Assembly: GCA_027346205.1 (NCBI GenBank)
Contig: DAIESR010000548.1
Coordinates: 1 to 6,746, forward strand
Direction: 5' to 3'
Origin: Beijerinckiaceae bacterium
Lineage (GTDB): Bacteria > Pseudomonadota > Alphaproteobacteria > Rhizobiales > Beijerinckiaceae
Length of the DNA: 6,746 nucleotides
Every line of letters begins with the position of its first letter. The stretch's first letter is position 1. The notes under the pieces were generated by a model. That model was not told the DNA's origin, searched no databases, and saw only the letters and a program-made list of their open reading frames with translations. Of this stretch, positions 1 to 5,595 are shown in pieces. A program made the position numbers and the translations under genes.

Positions 1-443
1 GTGCCGTCGCCAATCTCGCGCCCGAGCTTTTCGCCGGCATCATCGCGGATGTTCCCTTCGTCGATGTGCTGAACACAATGCTCGACGCGGAGCTGCCCTT
101 GACCCCGCCAGAATGGCTGGAATGGGGCAATCCGATCGAAGATCCGAAGGCTTTCGCGACGATTCGTGCCTATTCGCCCTATGACAATATCTTGGCCAAA
201 GCCTATCCGCCGATCCTGGCATTAGGCGGTCTCACCGATCCGCGCGTCACTTATTGGGAGCCGGCCAAATGGGTTGCCCGGCTGCGCGCGAACATGACCG
301 GTGGCGGCCCGATCCTGCTCAAGACCAATATGGGCGCGGGCCATGGCGGCGCCGCGGGGCGTTTCGAGCAGCTTGGCGAAACCGCATATCAATATGCCTT
401 CGCTCTGGCTTGCGTGGAGGGCAAGCTCGCACCGACAGTATAA
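1..443 (+). CDS. ptrB: Oligopeptidase B (protease II), C-terminal part only
   Basis: Serine peptidase of the prolyl oligopeptidase family (S9A), which cleaves oligopeptides after Arg/Lys, normally in the cytoplasm. The frame is open from base 3 and enters from outside the window, so the N-terminal propeller and the nucleophile Ser (expected in a GGSAGG-type motif just upstream of base 1) are not visible. What remains is the end of the alpha/beta-hydrolase domain: a segment reading NLAPELFAGIIADVPFVDV, then EEW-type 'PPEWLEWGNP', 'YSPYDN', 'GLTDPRV' with the catalytic Asp at 237-239, 'YWEPAKWVA', and 'GAGHGG' with the catalytic His at 342-344. Asp and His are 35 residues apart, as I recall for E. 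coli PtrB. The strings closely match PtrB and stop at the usual place (TAA 441-443). The gene ends 48 bp from the convergent gene at 492. A short AGGGC/GCCCT hairpin (465-477) lies between them. Confidence 0.93.
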   Translation, partial: AVANLAPELFAGIIADVPFVDVLNTMLDAELPLTPPEWLEWGNPIEDPKAFATIRAYSPYDNILAKAYPPILALGGLTDPRVTYWEPAKWVARLRANMTGGGPILLKTNMGAGHGGAAGRFEQLGETAYQYAFALACVEGKLAPTV

Positions 444-491
444 GGCGATGGTTCTATATCGGCGAGGGCGCTGCCCTTCCGCGCGCGATCA

Positions 492-824
492 TCATCTCCA
501 AGGATAGACGGGGTAGGTCGTGAAGGGCACGTCGCCTTCCTGGTCCATCAGCCATTGCAGCGGCGTGCGAAAGGGCGCCGATGGATTGTCGGCCATAGGA
601 GCCGAGAAGGGCGGATAGAAATAGACATAGGGTGGTGGTGGCGCGACGATTACACTGCCTTCTTCATAATACGGAGGATGGCGATAGTGCCGCATATGGC
701 CATGCCATTTGTGGCCCATGCAATGAGCGCGATGTGCGCCATTGGCGCAAATGCGTGCCTCTGCTGCCGACGTCAGAGCGGTCAATGCGAACCCGAGCAC
801 GAAGGTGGATACGAGAAGCTTCAT
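492..824 (-). CDS. Small secreted His/Pro/Tyr-rich protein, function unknown
   Basis: 110 residues. Residues 1-23 form a clear Sec signal peptide: MKLL start, hydrophobic core, and an AEA-like cleavage site before RICANG. The mature part has two Cys (26 and 35) flanking a basic stretch, then seven His between residues 31 and 49. A Pro/Tyr segment follows (PPPPYVYFYPP, about 62-72), and the tail ends in YPVYPWR. The CxNGxxRAxC arrangement resembles small secreted hypothetical proteins common in Hyphomicrobiales, but this is recall and gives no function. The His cluster could bind metal; that is inference. The ATG at 824 has a good AGGAG ribosome site 6-7 bases upstream, which lies inside a small inverted repeat (832-848). 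It is 106 bp downstream of the 379-residue gene on the same strand, so it may be co-transcribed or have its own promoter in that gap. Confidence 0.8.
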   Translation of the reverse strand: MKLLVSTFVLGFALTALTSAAEARICANGAHRAHCMGHKWHGHMRHYRHPPYYEEGSVIVAPPPPYVYFYPPFSAPMADNPSAPFRTPLQWLMDQEGDVPFTTYPVYPWR

Positions 825-831
825 TGAAATC

Positions 832-848
832 TCCTGATCAATTCAGGA
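832..848 (-). promoter_or_regulatory. Small hairpin covering the ribosome site of the secreted-protein gene
   Basis: TCCTGA (832-837) and TCAGGA (843-848) form a perfect 6-bp inverted repeat with a 5-base loop. On the - strand transcript the downstream arm contains the AGGA of the Shine-Dalgarno sequence for the gene starting at 824, so the stem would mask the ribosome site when folded. The repeat is seen directly; any regulatory role (thermosensor, attenuation or none) is inference, and a 6-bp stem is short enough to occur by chance. Confidence 0.3.
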
Positions 849-907
849 TCATTGGCCGATGGAGACTCGCGTGCCATAGCCCTTTGCGCATTGCTGCAAA
901 TCAAGGC

Positions 908-940
908 GCTGCCATCTAAATTGCTGCCATCTAAATTGCT
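908..940. repeat. 15-bp tandem duplication spanning a stop codon
   Basis: The unit GCTGCCATCTAAATT occurs twice in perfect tandem (908-922 and 923-937), followed by GCT (938-940), giving 2.2 copies. The second copy (931-937 part) contains the TAG stop and last codons of the 379-residue gene on the - strand. The first copy therefore repeats the same coding end just after the stop, in frame: Ala-Ile-stop-Met-Ala-Ala-Ile-stop. This looks like a slippage duplication. Confidence 0.85.
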
Positions 941-2070
941 TCTTGGGATTCGAAATAGGCCTTGAGATCGGCCATGGATTTGAAGCGGGCGACGCCACGT
1001 TCCGACTGCGCTTCGATCGATCCGTCGGCGAACATGATGTAGGTAGTGCCCTCCGCCTCATAGCGGCCAATGACGGCGGGCTCCTCAGCAGCCGCGGTCA
1101 GAGGTTCCGAGGGCACAGGTTCGGGTGCCGGCGGCGGTGTTTCGTGTTGCTGAACCGCTTCGTCCACGTCAACAGCTTGTTCCACATGAACCGTTTCGGC
1201 TAGCTGAACTGTTTCGTCCAAGTGTACATCGATATACGTCTCGGCCTCGGGTGGTGTGGGATGCTCAGTTGCTGCGGCATCGGCCGGGTGAGGTGTTTGC
1301 GCTATGGCTGCATCGAGATCGGCTAGCGCATGATCGAGCCAATCACCGCTGATTTCCATTGTTCGCCGCGCCTCTGTCTGTGCTTCCGCCAATGCGATCG
1401 GCTCTGACACGGGAGCGGTGAGTGGCGGTGCCGCTTCCTCCGCCGGCTCTTGTTCTGCCGCGGGCTTAGCAGCTGGTCTGAAGGCATTGCTCGTCTTGGT
1501 AACCCGTTGCCAGAAGCCTTTGATCGAAGACGAAAATTCTGGGCGCATGGCAACGGGAGGCTTTTCTTCCACCTGTGGTTGGGCGGTGTCCTTGATCTTC
1601 ACGGAAGAGGAGTCATAATCACTCATTTCAAAAGTCTCGACCACAGGCCATGTTTCGACATGCGACGGTTCGCCATGCGATGATGCGGCCTCCGCGAACT
1701 CTTTCTTTGTCGTCACGTGATCTCGAACCGCTTCCGTGTGTGGTGGCCAGGCGGTCATCGGTACCGGCAGATCGGCGGCGCTCCCCAGGGTTCTGCTTGC
1801 GGGGGCCTCGCTTGTATGAAGCGCTGTCGGAATGGCGGTTCTGACCGCCAAGCTCATCATCTCTTGTGCCTGGATTATCATGCGCAGCTGTTCGAGAGTT
1901 TTGATGATCCACACGAGACCGAGCGTGAGAAGGCCGCCGACGACTGCTGTCGTGCCTGCGATTACGCTCGCCCATCCCCGCTCGATCTCAATGATGTGGG
2001 AGCCGACATAGACGAAGTAACTGCCGACGAGCAGCAGGAGAAGGCCCAGAACGAAGAGCACATATTTCAT
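931..2070 (-). CDS. Membrane-anchored protein with long acidic linker and conserved-looking C-terminal domain
   Basis: 379 residues; I do not recognise a named family. Residues about 4-24 and 34-58 are two hydrophobic helices joined by a short polar turn (SHIIEIERGW), and a short amphipathic stretch (IIKTLEQLRMIIQAQEMM) follows. Residues about 80-330 are low-complexity, rich in Pro, Ala and Glu, and probably disordered. They include a more ordered-looking patch (SSSIKGFWQRVTKTSNAF, about 180-197) and four tandem hexapeptides at 284-307. The last ~45 residues (from 334) form a compact segment, IGRYEAEGTTYIMFADGSIE followed by a helix with KSMADLKAYFE. It resembles a small beta-hairpin/helix module seen at the C-terminus of alphaproteobacterial hypothetical proteins (recall only). 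The likely topology places the tail in the cytoplasm. The ATG at 2070 has AGGA 9 bases upstream. Its start overlaps the stop of a doubtful small ORF (ATGA). A structural or scaffold role is possible but unproven. Confidence 0.82.
   Translation of the reverse strand: MKYVLFVLGLLLLLVGSYFVYVGSHIIEIERGWASVIAGTTAVVGGLLTLGLVWIIKTLEQLRMIIQAQEMMSLAVRTAIPTALHTSEAPASRTLGSAADLPVPMTAWPPHTEAVRDHVTTKKEFAEAASSHGEPSHVETWPVVETFEMSDYDSSSVKIKDTAQPQVEEKPPVAMRPEFSSSIKGFWQRVTKTSNAFRPAAKPAAEQEPAEEAAPPLTAPVSEPIALAEAQTEARRTMEISGDWLDHALADLDAAIAQTPHPADAAATEHPTPPEAETYIDVHLDETVQLAETVHVEQAVDVDEAVQQHETPPPAPEPVPSEPLTAAAEEPAVIGRYEAEGTTYIMFADGSIEAQSERGVARFKSMADLKAYFESQEAI
1152..1223 (-). repeat. Four tandem 18-bp units encoding hexapeptides
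   Basis: Four consecutive 18-bp units (1152-1169, 1170-1187, 1188-1205, 1206-1223) share the pattern gAAC-GctTcGtcca-gT on the + strand. On the coding (-) strand they give the hexapeptides LDETVQ, LAETVH, VEQAVD and VDEAVQ, residues 284-307 of the membrane-anchored protein. The units have diverged at the DNA level but keep the pattern [L/V]-x-[E/Q]-[T/A]-V-x, so this is an old expansion rather than a fresh one. Confidence 0.75.
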
Positions 2071-2276
2071 CTTCCTAAGTCCTGCTTCCTGTGGTCACTT
2101 TCTGCCGCATCGGCACAGCTGCCGAATCGATGAACGTGAACGTCGTGAGCGCTGATCTGTCGATCTCTGTCAGCGCCGGCCGACCAGCCGGAAAAGTCGT
2201 CGCGCCAAATGCTCCCGAGGCCCATAGCGATGCGCATCATGCTATGATAATGTACCTTGTAGTAGGCGAGGAACAT
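2067..2276 (-). CDS. Doubtful small ORF (69 residues) overlapping the next start
   Basis: ATG at 2276 with AGGA 9 bases upstream. The product starts MFLAYYKVHYHSMMRIAMG, is His- and aromatic-rich at its N-terminus and polar afterwards, and has no signal peptide or membrane helix. I recognise no family. Its TGA overlaps the ATG of the 379-residue gene as ATGA, the usual arrangement for translational coupling. By my count about 79% of the first 34 codons end in G or C, falling in the second half to about 65% overall. That is weak support for coding in the first part and little in the rest. A + strand ORF over the same bases (2091-2336) lacks a ribosome site. It may be a leader ORF, a gene remnant or chance. 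Confidence 0.25.
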   Translation of the reverse strand: MFLAYYKVHYHSMMRIAMGLGSIWRDDFSGWSAGADRDRQISAHDVHVHRFGSCADAAESDHRKQDLGR

Positions 2277-2387
2277 CCGAATTCGTCCTGTCTTCCCGCA
2301 TATGGCATCGCTTGCCGCTGGAATTTCCAACCCTAGCTAACGACGCGTCATCCCAGGCAATAGTTCCTAGAGCCGATTTGACCCGCC

Positions 2388-2413
2388 ACATGGATCGCAG
2401 AGCGATTCCATGT
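2388..2413. repeat. 11-bp stem hairpin in the intergenic region
   Basis: ACATGGA-TCGC (2388-2398) pairs with GCGA-T-TCCATGT (2402-2413), giving an 11-bp stem with one bulged T and a 3-base loop (AGA). It lies in the gap between the chemoreceptor 3' end and the 379-residue gene, immediately left of the REP-like element. No T-run follows on either strand, so it is not an obvious terminator. Confidence 0.6.
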
Positions 2414-2452
2414 GATCTGGATCGGCGCTAAGACGCAGAAAAATCTCATTCT

Positions 2453-2539
2453 AGAACATATCCCGGAAAAGTTGATCGACTTTTCCATTATTTTAGACAT
2501 CGGATATATCCGATGTCTCATTGATGAAGGACATGCTCC
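2453..2539. repeat. REP-like intergenic palindromic element with outer arms
   Basis: The outer arms AGAACATATCC (2453-2463) and GGACATGCTCC (2529-2539) are imperfect inverted copies: 8 of 11 positions pair, and the differences are all transitions. Inside are two further inverted repeats. One is GGAAAAGT (2465-2472) with ACTTTTCC (2479-2486), a perfect 8-bp stem around a GATC-centred loop. The other is a perfect 24-bp palindrome (2495-2518). The CCCGGAAAAGT..ACTTTTCC core resembles the palindromic repeats scattered between genes in many Hyphomicrobiales genomes; that is recall. If right, copies should occur many times in this genome. Confidence 0.55.
2495..2518. repeat. Perfect 24-bp palindrome
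   Basis: The left half AGACATCGGATA (2495-2506) is followed without a spacer by its exact reverse complement TATCCGATGTCT (2507-2518). A spacerless 24-bp palindrome can be a cruciform site, a protein-binding site or part of a mobile repeat. It is preceded by TTTT (2491-2494). It sits within the REP-like element, between the inner hairpin and the right outer arm. Confidence 0.9.
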
Positions 2540-2560
2540 ATCTTTTTGAAATAGAGCCCT

Positions 2561-2591
2561 CCCGCTACCGGTGGCAGCGCCGGTAAGCGGG
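2561..2591 (-). terminator. Strong hairpin downstream of the chemoreceptor gene
   Basis: CCCGCT-ACCGG (2561-2571) pairs with CCGGT-A-AGCGGG (2580-2591), an 11-bp GC-rich stem with one bulged A and an 8-base loop. It starts 85 bases past the chemoreceptor stop (2677) in the direction of transcription. No clean U-run follows on the - strand; only CUAUUUC appears a few bases further on. It may therefore be a weak intrinsic terminator or a 3'-end stabiliser. Confidence 0.4.
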
Positions 2592-2676
2592 TACAGCTTG
2601 CGAGGCCCGCCTGCGTGCCCGCCATGGTGTCGAACGTTCCATTGATGGTGTGGCAGCGCGAGCTTTATTCCGACAA

Positions 2677-4335
2677 TCAGATTGCGGCGACATTTCGGAG
2701 AAATCCATCGACGGTTTCGCTGAGCCTTTTAGCTTGCGTCGCCACATTGTCGGCAGCGTGATGGACCTTATTGGCCGAGGCATCGGTTTCTGCGGCACAG
2801 ATGGCCACGTGATTGACATTGCCAGCGACACTTTCCGTGCCCGCCGCGGTTTCGGCGACGCTGCGCGAGATCTCGGTCGCTGCGCTGGACTGCTGCTGGA
2901 CTGCGACTGCGATGATTTCTGTCGCGTCTTGCGCTTCGGTCATTGTTTCGGCGATCGCCCCTATGGCTTCGATCACCTTGCCCGTTACCGCCTCGATCGC
3001 GAGGGCATGATCGGCGATATGCTGCGACGCCCTTGTCGTCTGACTTGCCAGGGATTTGACTTCCTGGGCGACCACGGCAAAACCGCGGCCGGATTCGCCT
3101 GCACGCACGGCTTCGATCGTCGCATTGAGCGCGAGCATATTGGTCTGCTCGGCGATGGCCTGGATAAGGGCGATGATTTCGCCGATTTCTTCGGCTTTGA
3201 CGGCGAGTGCATCTGTTGCAGAACGAGTCTGTATGGTCGTGCGGGCAGCTGTGGTGACGACACGGCGCGTCTTGGTGACCTGTCGCTCGATTTCGTTGAT
3301 CGACGACGACAATTCTTCCGAGGCGCGTGCGACGGTGCGGACATTGGAAGAGGATTCCGTGATGGCACGGGCAGCCTCATGCGCTTGGTGATTGCTTTCG
3401 GTTGCAATACCGGCGAGGTTTGTTGCGGCGAGCGTCATAGCATCACCTTGCACCGATACTTGCTCTAAAGTGTCTGCGACTGCGAAGCGAAATTCATCGA
3501 TCAAGGCATCGAGTCGTCGTCTTCGTGCATCGGTGTGGGACTGGGTTGAGGCCTTTTCCGTTTGCAGAGCCTCACGCTCTACAAGCTTCTCCTTGAAGAA
3601 TTGGATAGCGCGTGCCAGCATGCCTATTTGATCGCTACGCGTTTGGCTCGGCACCTCACTTGTGAGATCGCCATCGGCTATTTTGAGCACGGCTTGGGCG
3701 AGTTTTTAGAGAGGGGAGGTGACGCGCCCGAGGCTGACATGCAAAATGACGCCGACTAGGCCGAGAATGAGGAAGGCTCCGATAATCGAGCCAGAAAGTT
3801 CGCGCCAGGCTGTGGCCTTCGTATTTGCCAGGGAATATTGCGCCGCGATAAAGCCGACCAAATGGCGGTCGGGAGGTGACGTATAGAGTGGCTTGCGGAC
3901 GATCACTATGTTGTCCGAGACGATTTTCAAATCAGCCGCGTGGCCCGTGTCTGTATGATCAAGACCGCGCATGAGCTGCTTTGCGTCGAGCGCACCCGGA
4001 GGGTTCGGGAACATAGCGATGACATTACCGTCGGTGTCCGCGATGAGCCCCGCCCGGAAATTCGGGGCGCTGGTCAGTGCCTGCAGGCGCGCCTCAGCTG
4101 CTATGCTATAGTGGGCCTCGACGATCTGGGCGAGCGGTTGGATCGAGACGATGTTGAGCGACACTTCCGCATTCTGTTTCAGTTGGCGGATTCCCTTGTC
4201 ATGATTGTAAATGGCGGCGATCGTGACGATGACGATGAATGCCATTGCAATCGCCGCGAGTGACACCGCCAGAATCGAGCGTCTGAAGGATGTCTCGTTG
4301 GAAAATACGGGCGATTGTGCGTCTATGGCGACCAT
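2677..4335 (-). pseudogene. Methyl-accepting chemotaxis protein interrupted by one in-frame stop in the HAMP domain
   Basis: Inner-membrane chemoreceptor that would pass a periplasmic signal to CheA/CheW. Counted from ATG 4335 (552 codons including the internal stop): membrane helix about 20-43; periplasmic sensor about 44-180, a single small domain containing FRAGLIADTDGNVIAMFPNP and HLVGFIAAQYSLA (Cache- or CHASE8-like, unassigned); membrane helix about 182-202; HAMP about 203-255; helical signalling domain to the end, with the conserved tip ([19 protein letters not shown]) at about 408-426. No CheR-docking pentapeptide is visible at the C-terminus. Codon 210 is TAA (3706-3708), between SPL and [14 protein letters not shown]. 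Frame and HAMP spacing (PLxxL) are exact across it and nothing else is broken, so one base change explains it. The outcomes are a dead gene, two partial proteins, or a base-call error. Restart of the second half is poorly supported: GTG 3690 lacks a ribosome site. The open frame extends further 5' to a TTG at 4428, but ATG 4335 best fits the family. Confidence 0.85.
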
Positions 4336-4354
4336 GTCCACGTGAAATTTCGAG

Positions 4355-4384
4355 TATGTAGTAGTCAAGGATGTTGCACGGCAA
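4355..4384 (-). promoter_or_regulatory. Possible promoter of the chemoreceptor gene
   Basis: On the - strand, TTGCCG (4379-4384) and TACATA (4355-4360) are separated by 18 bases, resembling -35 and -10 boxes. Transcription would start about 12 bases before ATG 4335. The -10 match is poor, and the start codon has no strong Shine-Dalgarno sequence (only GTGGA next to it). The 132-bp gap to the deacetylase gene otherwise holds only a short GTTTAA/TTAAAC inverted repeat across that gene's stop codon (4466-4484). Confidence 0.2.
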
Positions 4385-4467
4385 AGCGAAGGGCCCGAGG
4401 CTGGAAAACGTCGGGATGACCGAAGCAACGCGGGATAGGCAATATGCGCTACATTGCCCGCAACGGT

Positions 4468-5385
4468 TTAATTGTTGGTTAAACATGCGGAAGTTTCGAA
4501 TTGACCGTCCCAGCGAAGGCGCGCGAGCTCGGCGCCTTGTCGCGCAAGACAATCGCTGAACCATGGTGAAAGCAGAAAGGCGAGTTCTCTTTCGCGGGTT
4601 TGTGTCACGGGATCGAGCCGCGTAAGTTCGTCGTCGATATGGCCCGGATGGCACATGACGAGATGGACGGTGCCGGGGGCGACGAGATAGTTGGCGAAAT
4701 CGGCGGCATAGTCGCGCGTTTCCGAAAACGCCGAAAACCCCGAGAATCCCTCGTTCATTGCGAATCCGCGGGCGCGCGCCTCAGTCGCGAATCCGCGTGC
4801 GAGCCAGGCGATCGCCAGAGCTTTTTTGATTTGGATCTTCCTGGCCAGGATGCGAAAGGGTCGGTCACCGCAGTCGCGGAGCCAGAGCTTGCCAGCGAGG
4901 CCCTTGCTTTCGAGCGTGTCGAAGAGCACCTGCCGAAGACCGGGCAGGATATGGACATGCTGGTGGCCGTCGATAAAATCCGGAAAGCGGCCGAAAGCTT
5001 CTGCGAATGTATCGATCTGCGCAGCGATCTCACGAGCGATTTCGGCGAGCGGCAAGCTTCGCTTTCGAGCGGCGCCGAGCACGCGGTGGATGTCCGGCAA
5101 TAGTCCCGCAGGAGCGAAACGCGGCATGGATGTTAGAGGTGCGGCCAAAGTGAGGTTGAGATGCAGGCCGATTTCGGCGCGCTCCTGGAACGCAGAAAGT
5201 TGGCGCGCCGCCTCGCGCCAATGCGGCCGTGTCGTGATCGCGCTTGTTGCTGAAAGACGACCGGCGTCGAGCGCGCAAAGAATGCCGCGACTCACGGCTT
5301 CTGAAAGCCCGAAATCATCGGCGCACAGACAGAAGCGCAGTGTTTGTTTCTGTTGCGGGCCGGCTGGATAAAGGTCTTTGACCAT
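4468..5385 (-). CDS. YdjC/ChbG/HpnK-family carbohydrate deacetylase
   Basis: 305 residues, normal length for the family. These are metal-dependent deacetylases with a TIM-barrel-like fold that remove N-acetyl groups from amino sugars: ChbG on chitobiose, NaxD on undecaprenyl-phosphate-linked GalNAc, and HpnK in hopanoid clusters. Visible motifs are ADDFG at 22-26 (the Asp pair for metal and catalysis), GLHLNLT at 73-79, DGHQHVH at 139-145 (metal His), and CHPG at 245-248. There is no signal peptide or membrane helix, so the enzyme is cytoplasmic. ATG 5385 is the first start in the open frame, though its ribosome site is weak. It is divergent from a polyprenyl-phosphate glycosyltransferase, which favours a lipid-linked amino sugar as substrate over free chitooligosaccharide. 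No hopanoid gene is in view, so I give no symbol. The family call is firm; the substrate is inference. Confidence 0.88.
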   Translation of the reverse strand: MVKDLYPAGPQQKQTLRFCLCADDFGLSEAVSRGILCALDAGRLSATSAITTRPHWREAARQLSAFQERAEIGLHLNLTLAAPLTSMPRFAPAGLLPDIHRVLGAARKRSLPLAEIAREIAAQIDTFAEAFGRFPDFIDGHQHVHILPGLRQVLFDTLESKGLAGKLWLRDCGDRPFRILARKIQIKKALAIAWLARGFATEARARGFAMNEGFSGFSAFSETRDYAADFANYLVAPGTVHLVMCHPGHIDDELTRLDPVTQTRERELAFLLSPWFSDCLARQGAELARLRWDGQFETSACLTNN

Positions 5386-5407
5386 GAGGCGTCATCGCTT
5401 CGTGCCG

Positions 5408-5443
5408 AAATCGGCTCCCAAAAGGCGAGCCAGAGGCCGATTT
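5408..5443. promoter_or_regulatory. 8-bp inverted repeat between divergent genes, possible operator
   Basis: AAATCGGC (5408-5415) and GCCGATTT (5436-5443) are perfect inverted copies whose centres lie 28 bp apart, a spacing compatible with a regulator bound at two half-sites on nearly the same face of the helix. The left arm starts 22 bp upstream of the deacetylase ATG. The right arm touches the candidate -35 box of the glycosyltransferase promoter. A nested GGCTC/GAGCC pair (5413-5417, 5426-5430) allows an alternative fold. Binding by a regulator is inference. Confidence 0.35.
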
Positions 5444-5471
5444 TGTGGAAATGGGGCACGCGGTTTACGAT
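5443..5471 (+). promoter_or_regulatory. Possible promoter of the glycosyltransferase gene
   Basis: TTGTGG (5443-5448) and TACGAT (5466-5471) with a 17-bp spacer match -35/-10 boxes moderately (3/6 and 4/6 to the sigma-70 consensus). Transcription would start near 5478, leaving a leader of about 100 bases before ATG 5580. If real, the translated frame cannot begin at the upstream GTG 5445, which supports the later start. Confidence 0.3.
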
Positions 5472-5541
5472 GCCTGCGACTGTGCCGTCGCCAGTTCAGC
5501 CGAAGAAATTGCAGTGAAGTCTACAGGGAGGAGCGCGCCAG

Positions 5542-5595
5542 GTGCAAATGTGTATGCAAAATACGGCGAGCACGAGCGCATGTCATCCTTGGTGA
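5542..5595 (+). CDS. Possible leader peptide overlapping the glycosyltransferase start
   Basis: A 17-codon ORF starts at GTG 5542, 8 bases after a near-ideal AGGGAGGAG ribosome site (5525-5533), and ends at TGA 5593-5595. It runs in a different frame from the glycosyltransferase and overlaps its ATG (5580) by 16 bases, so ribosomes finishing here could reinitiate there. The peptide (MQMCMQNTASTSACHPW) shows no run of a single amino acid that would suggest classical attenuation. The strong ribosome site serves no other in-frame start at proper spacing, which is the main argument for it. Confidence 0.25.
   Translation: MQMCMQNTASTSACHPW

Noticed and set aside
465..477. AGGGC-GCT-GCCCT hairpin between the convergent genes as a bidirectional terminator
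   Set aside because: It has a five-pair stem with a 3-base loop and no T-run on either side, so it is too weak to call.
2091..2336. 81-residue open frame on the + strand in the intergenic region
   Set aside because: It has a GTG start with no ribosome site, no recognisable family and no hydrophobic or repeat pattern. The opposite strand has a slightly better candidate.
2650..3468. 272-residue open frame on the + strand
   Set aside because: It is antisense to the chemoreceptor signalling domain, which matches its family over the whole stretch. The Cys/Gly/Asp/Arg-rich translation is the expected shadow of that helical coding sequence.
3676..3720. Programmed frameshift at the A-run (TAAAAAC) around the chemoreceptor stop
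   Set aside because: Both halves are in the same frame, so a shift would destroy rather than restore the product. Only stop read-through or a sense codon would join them.
4336..4428. N-terminal 31-residue extension of the chemoreceptor (from a TTG)
   Set aside because: It has a rare start codon and no ribosome site, and it puts an Arg/Ser-rich stretch ahead of what already looks like a normal receptor N-terminus starting at ATG 4335.
5445..5579. N-terminal 45-residue extension of the glycosyltransferase
   Set aside because: It would make the protein longer than the family, has no homologous character and overlaps the best promoter-like sequence in the divergent gap. ATG 5580 preferred.
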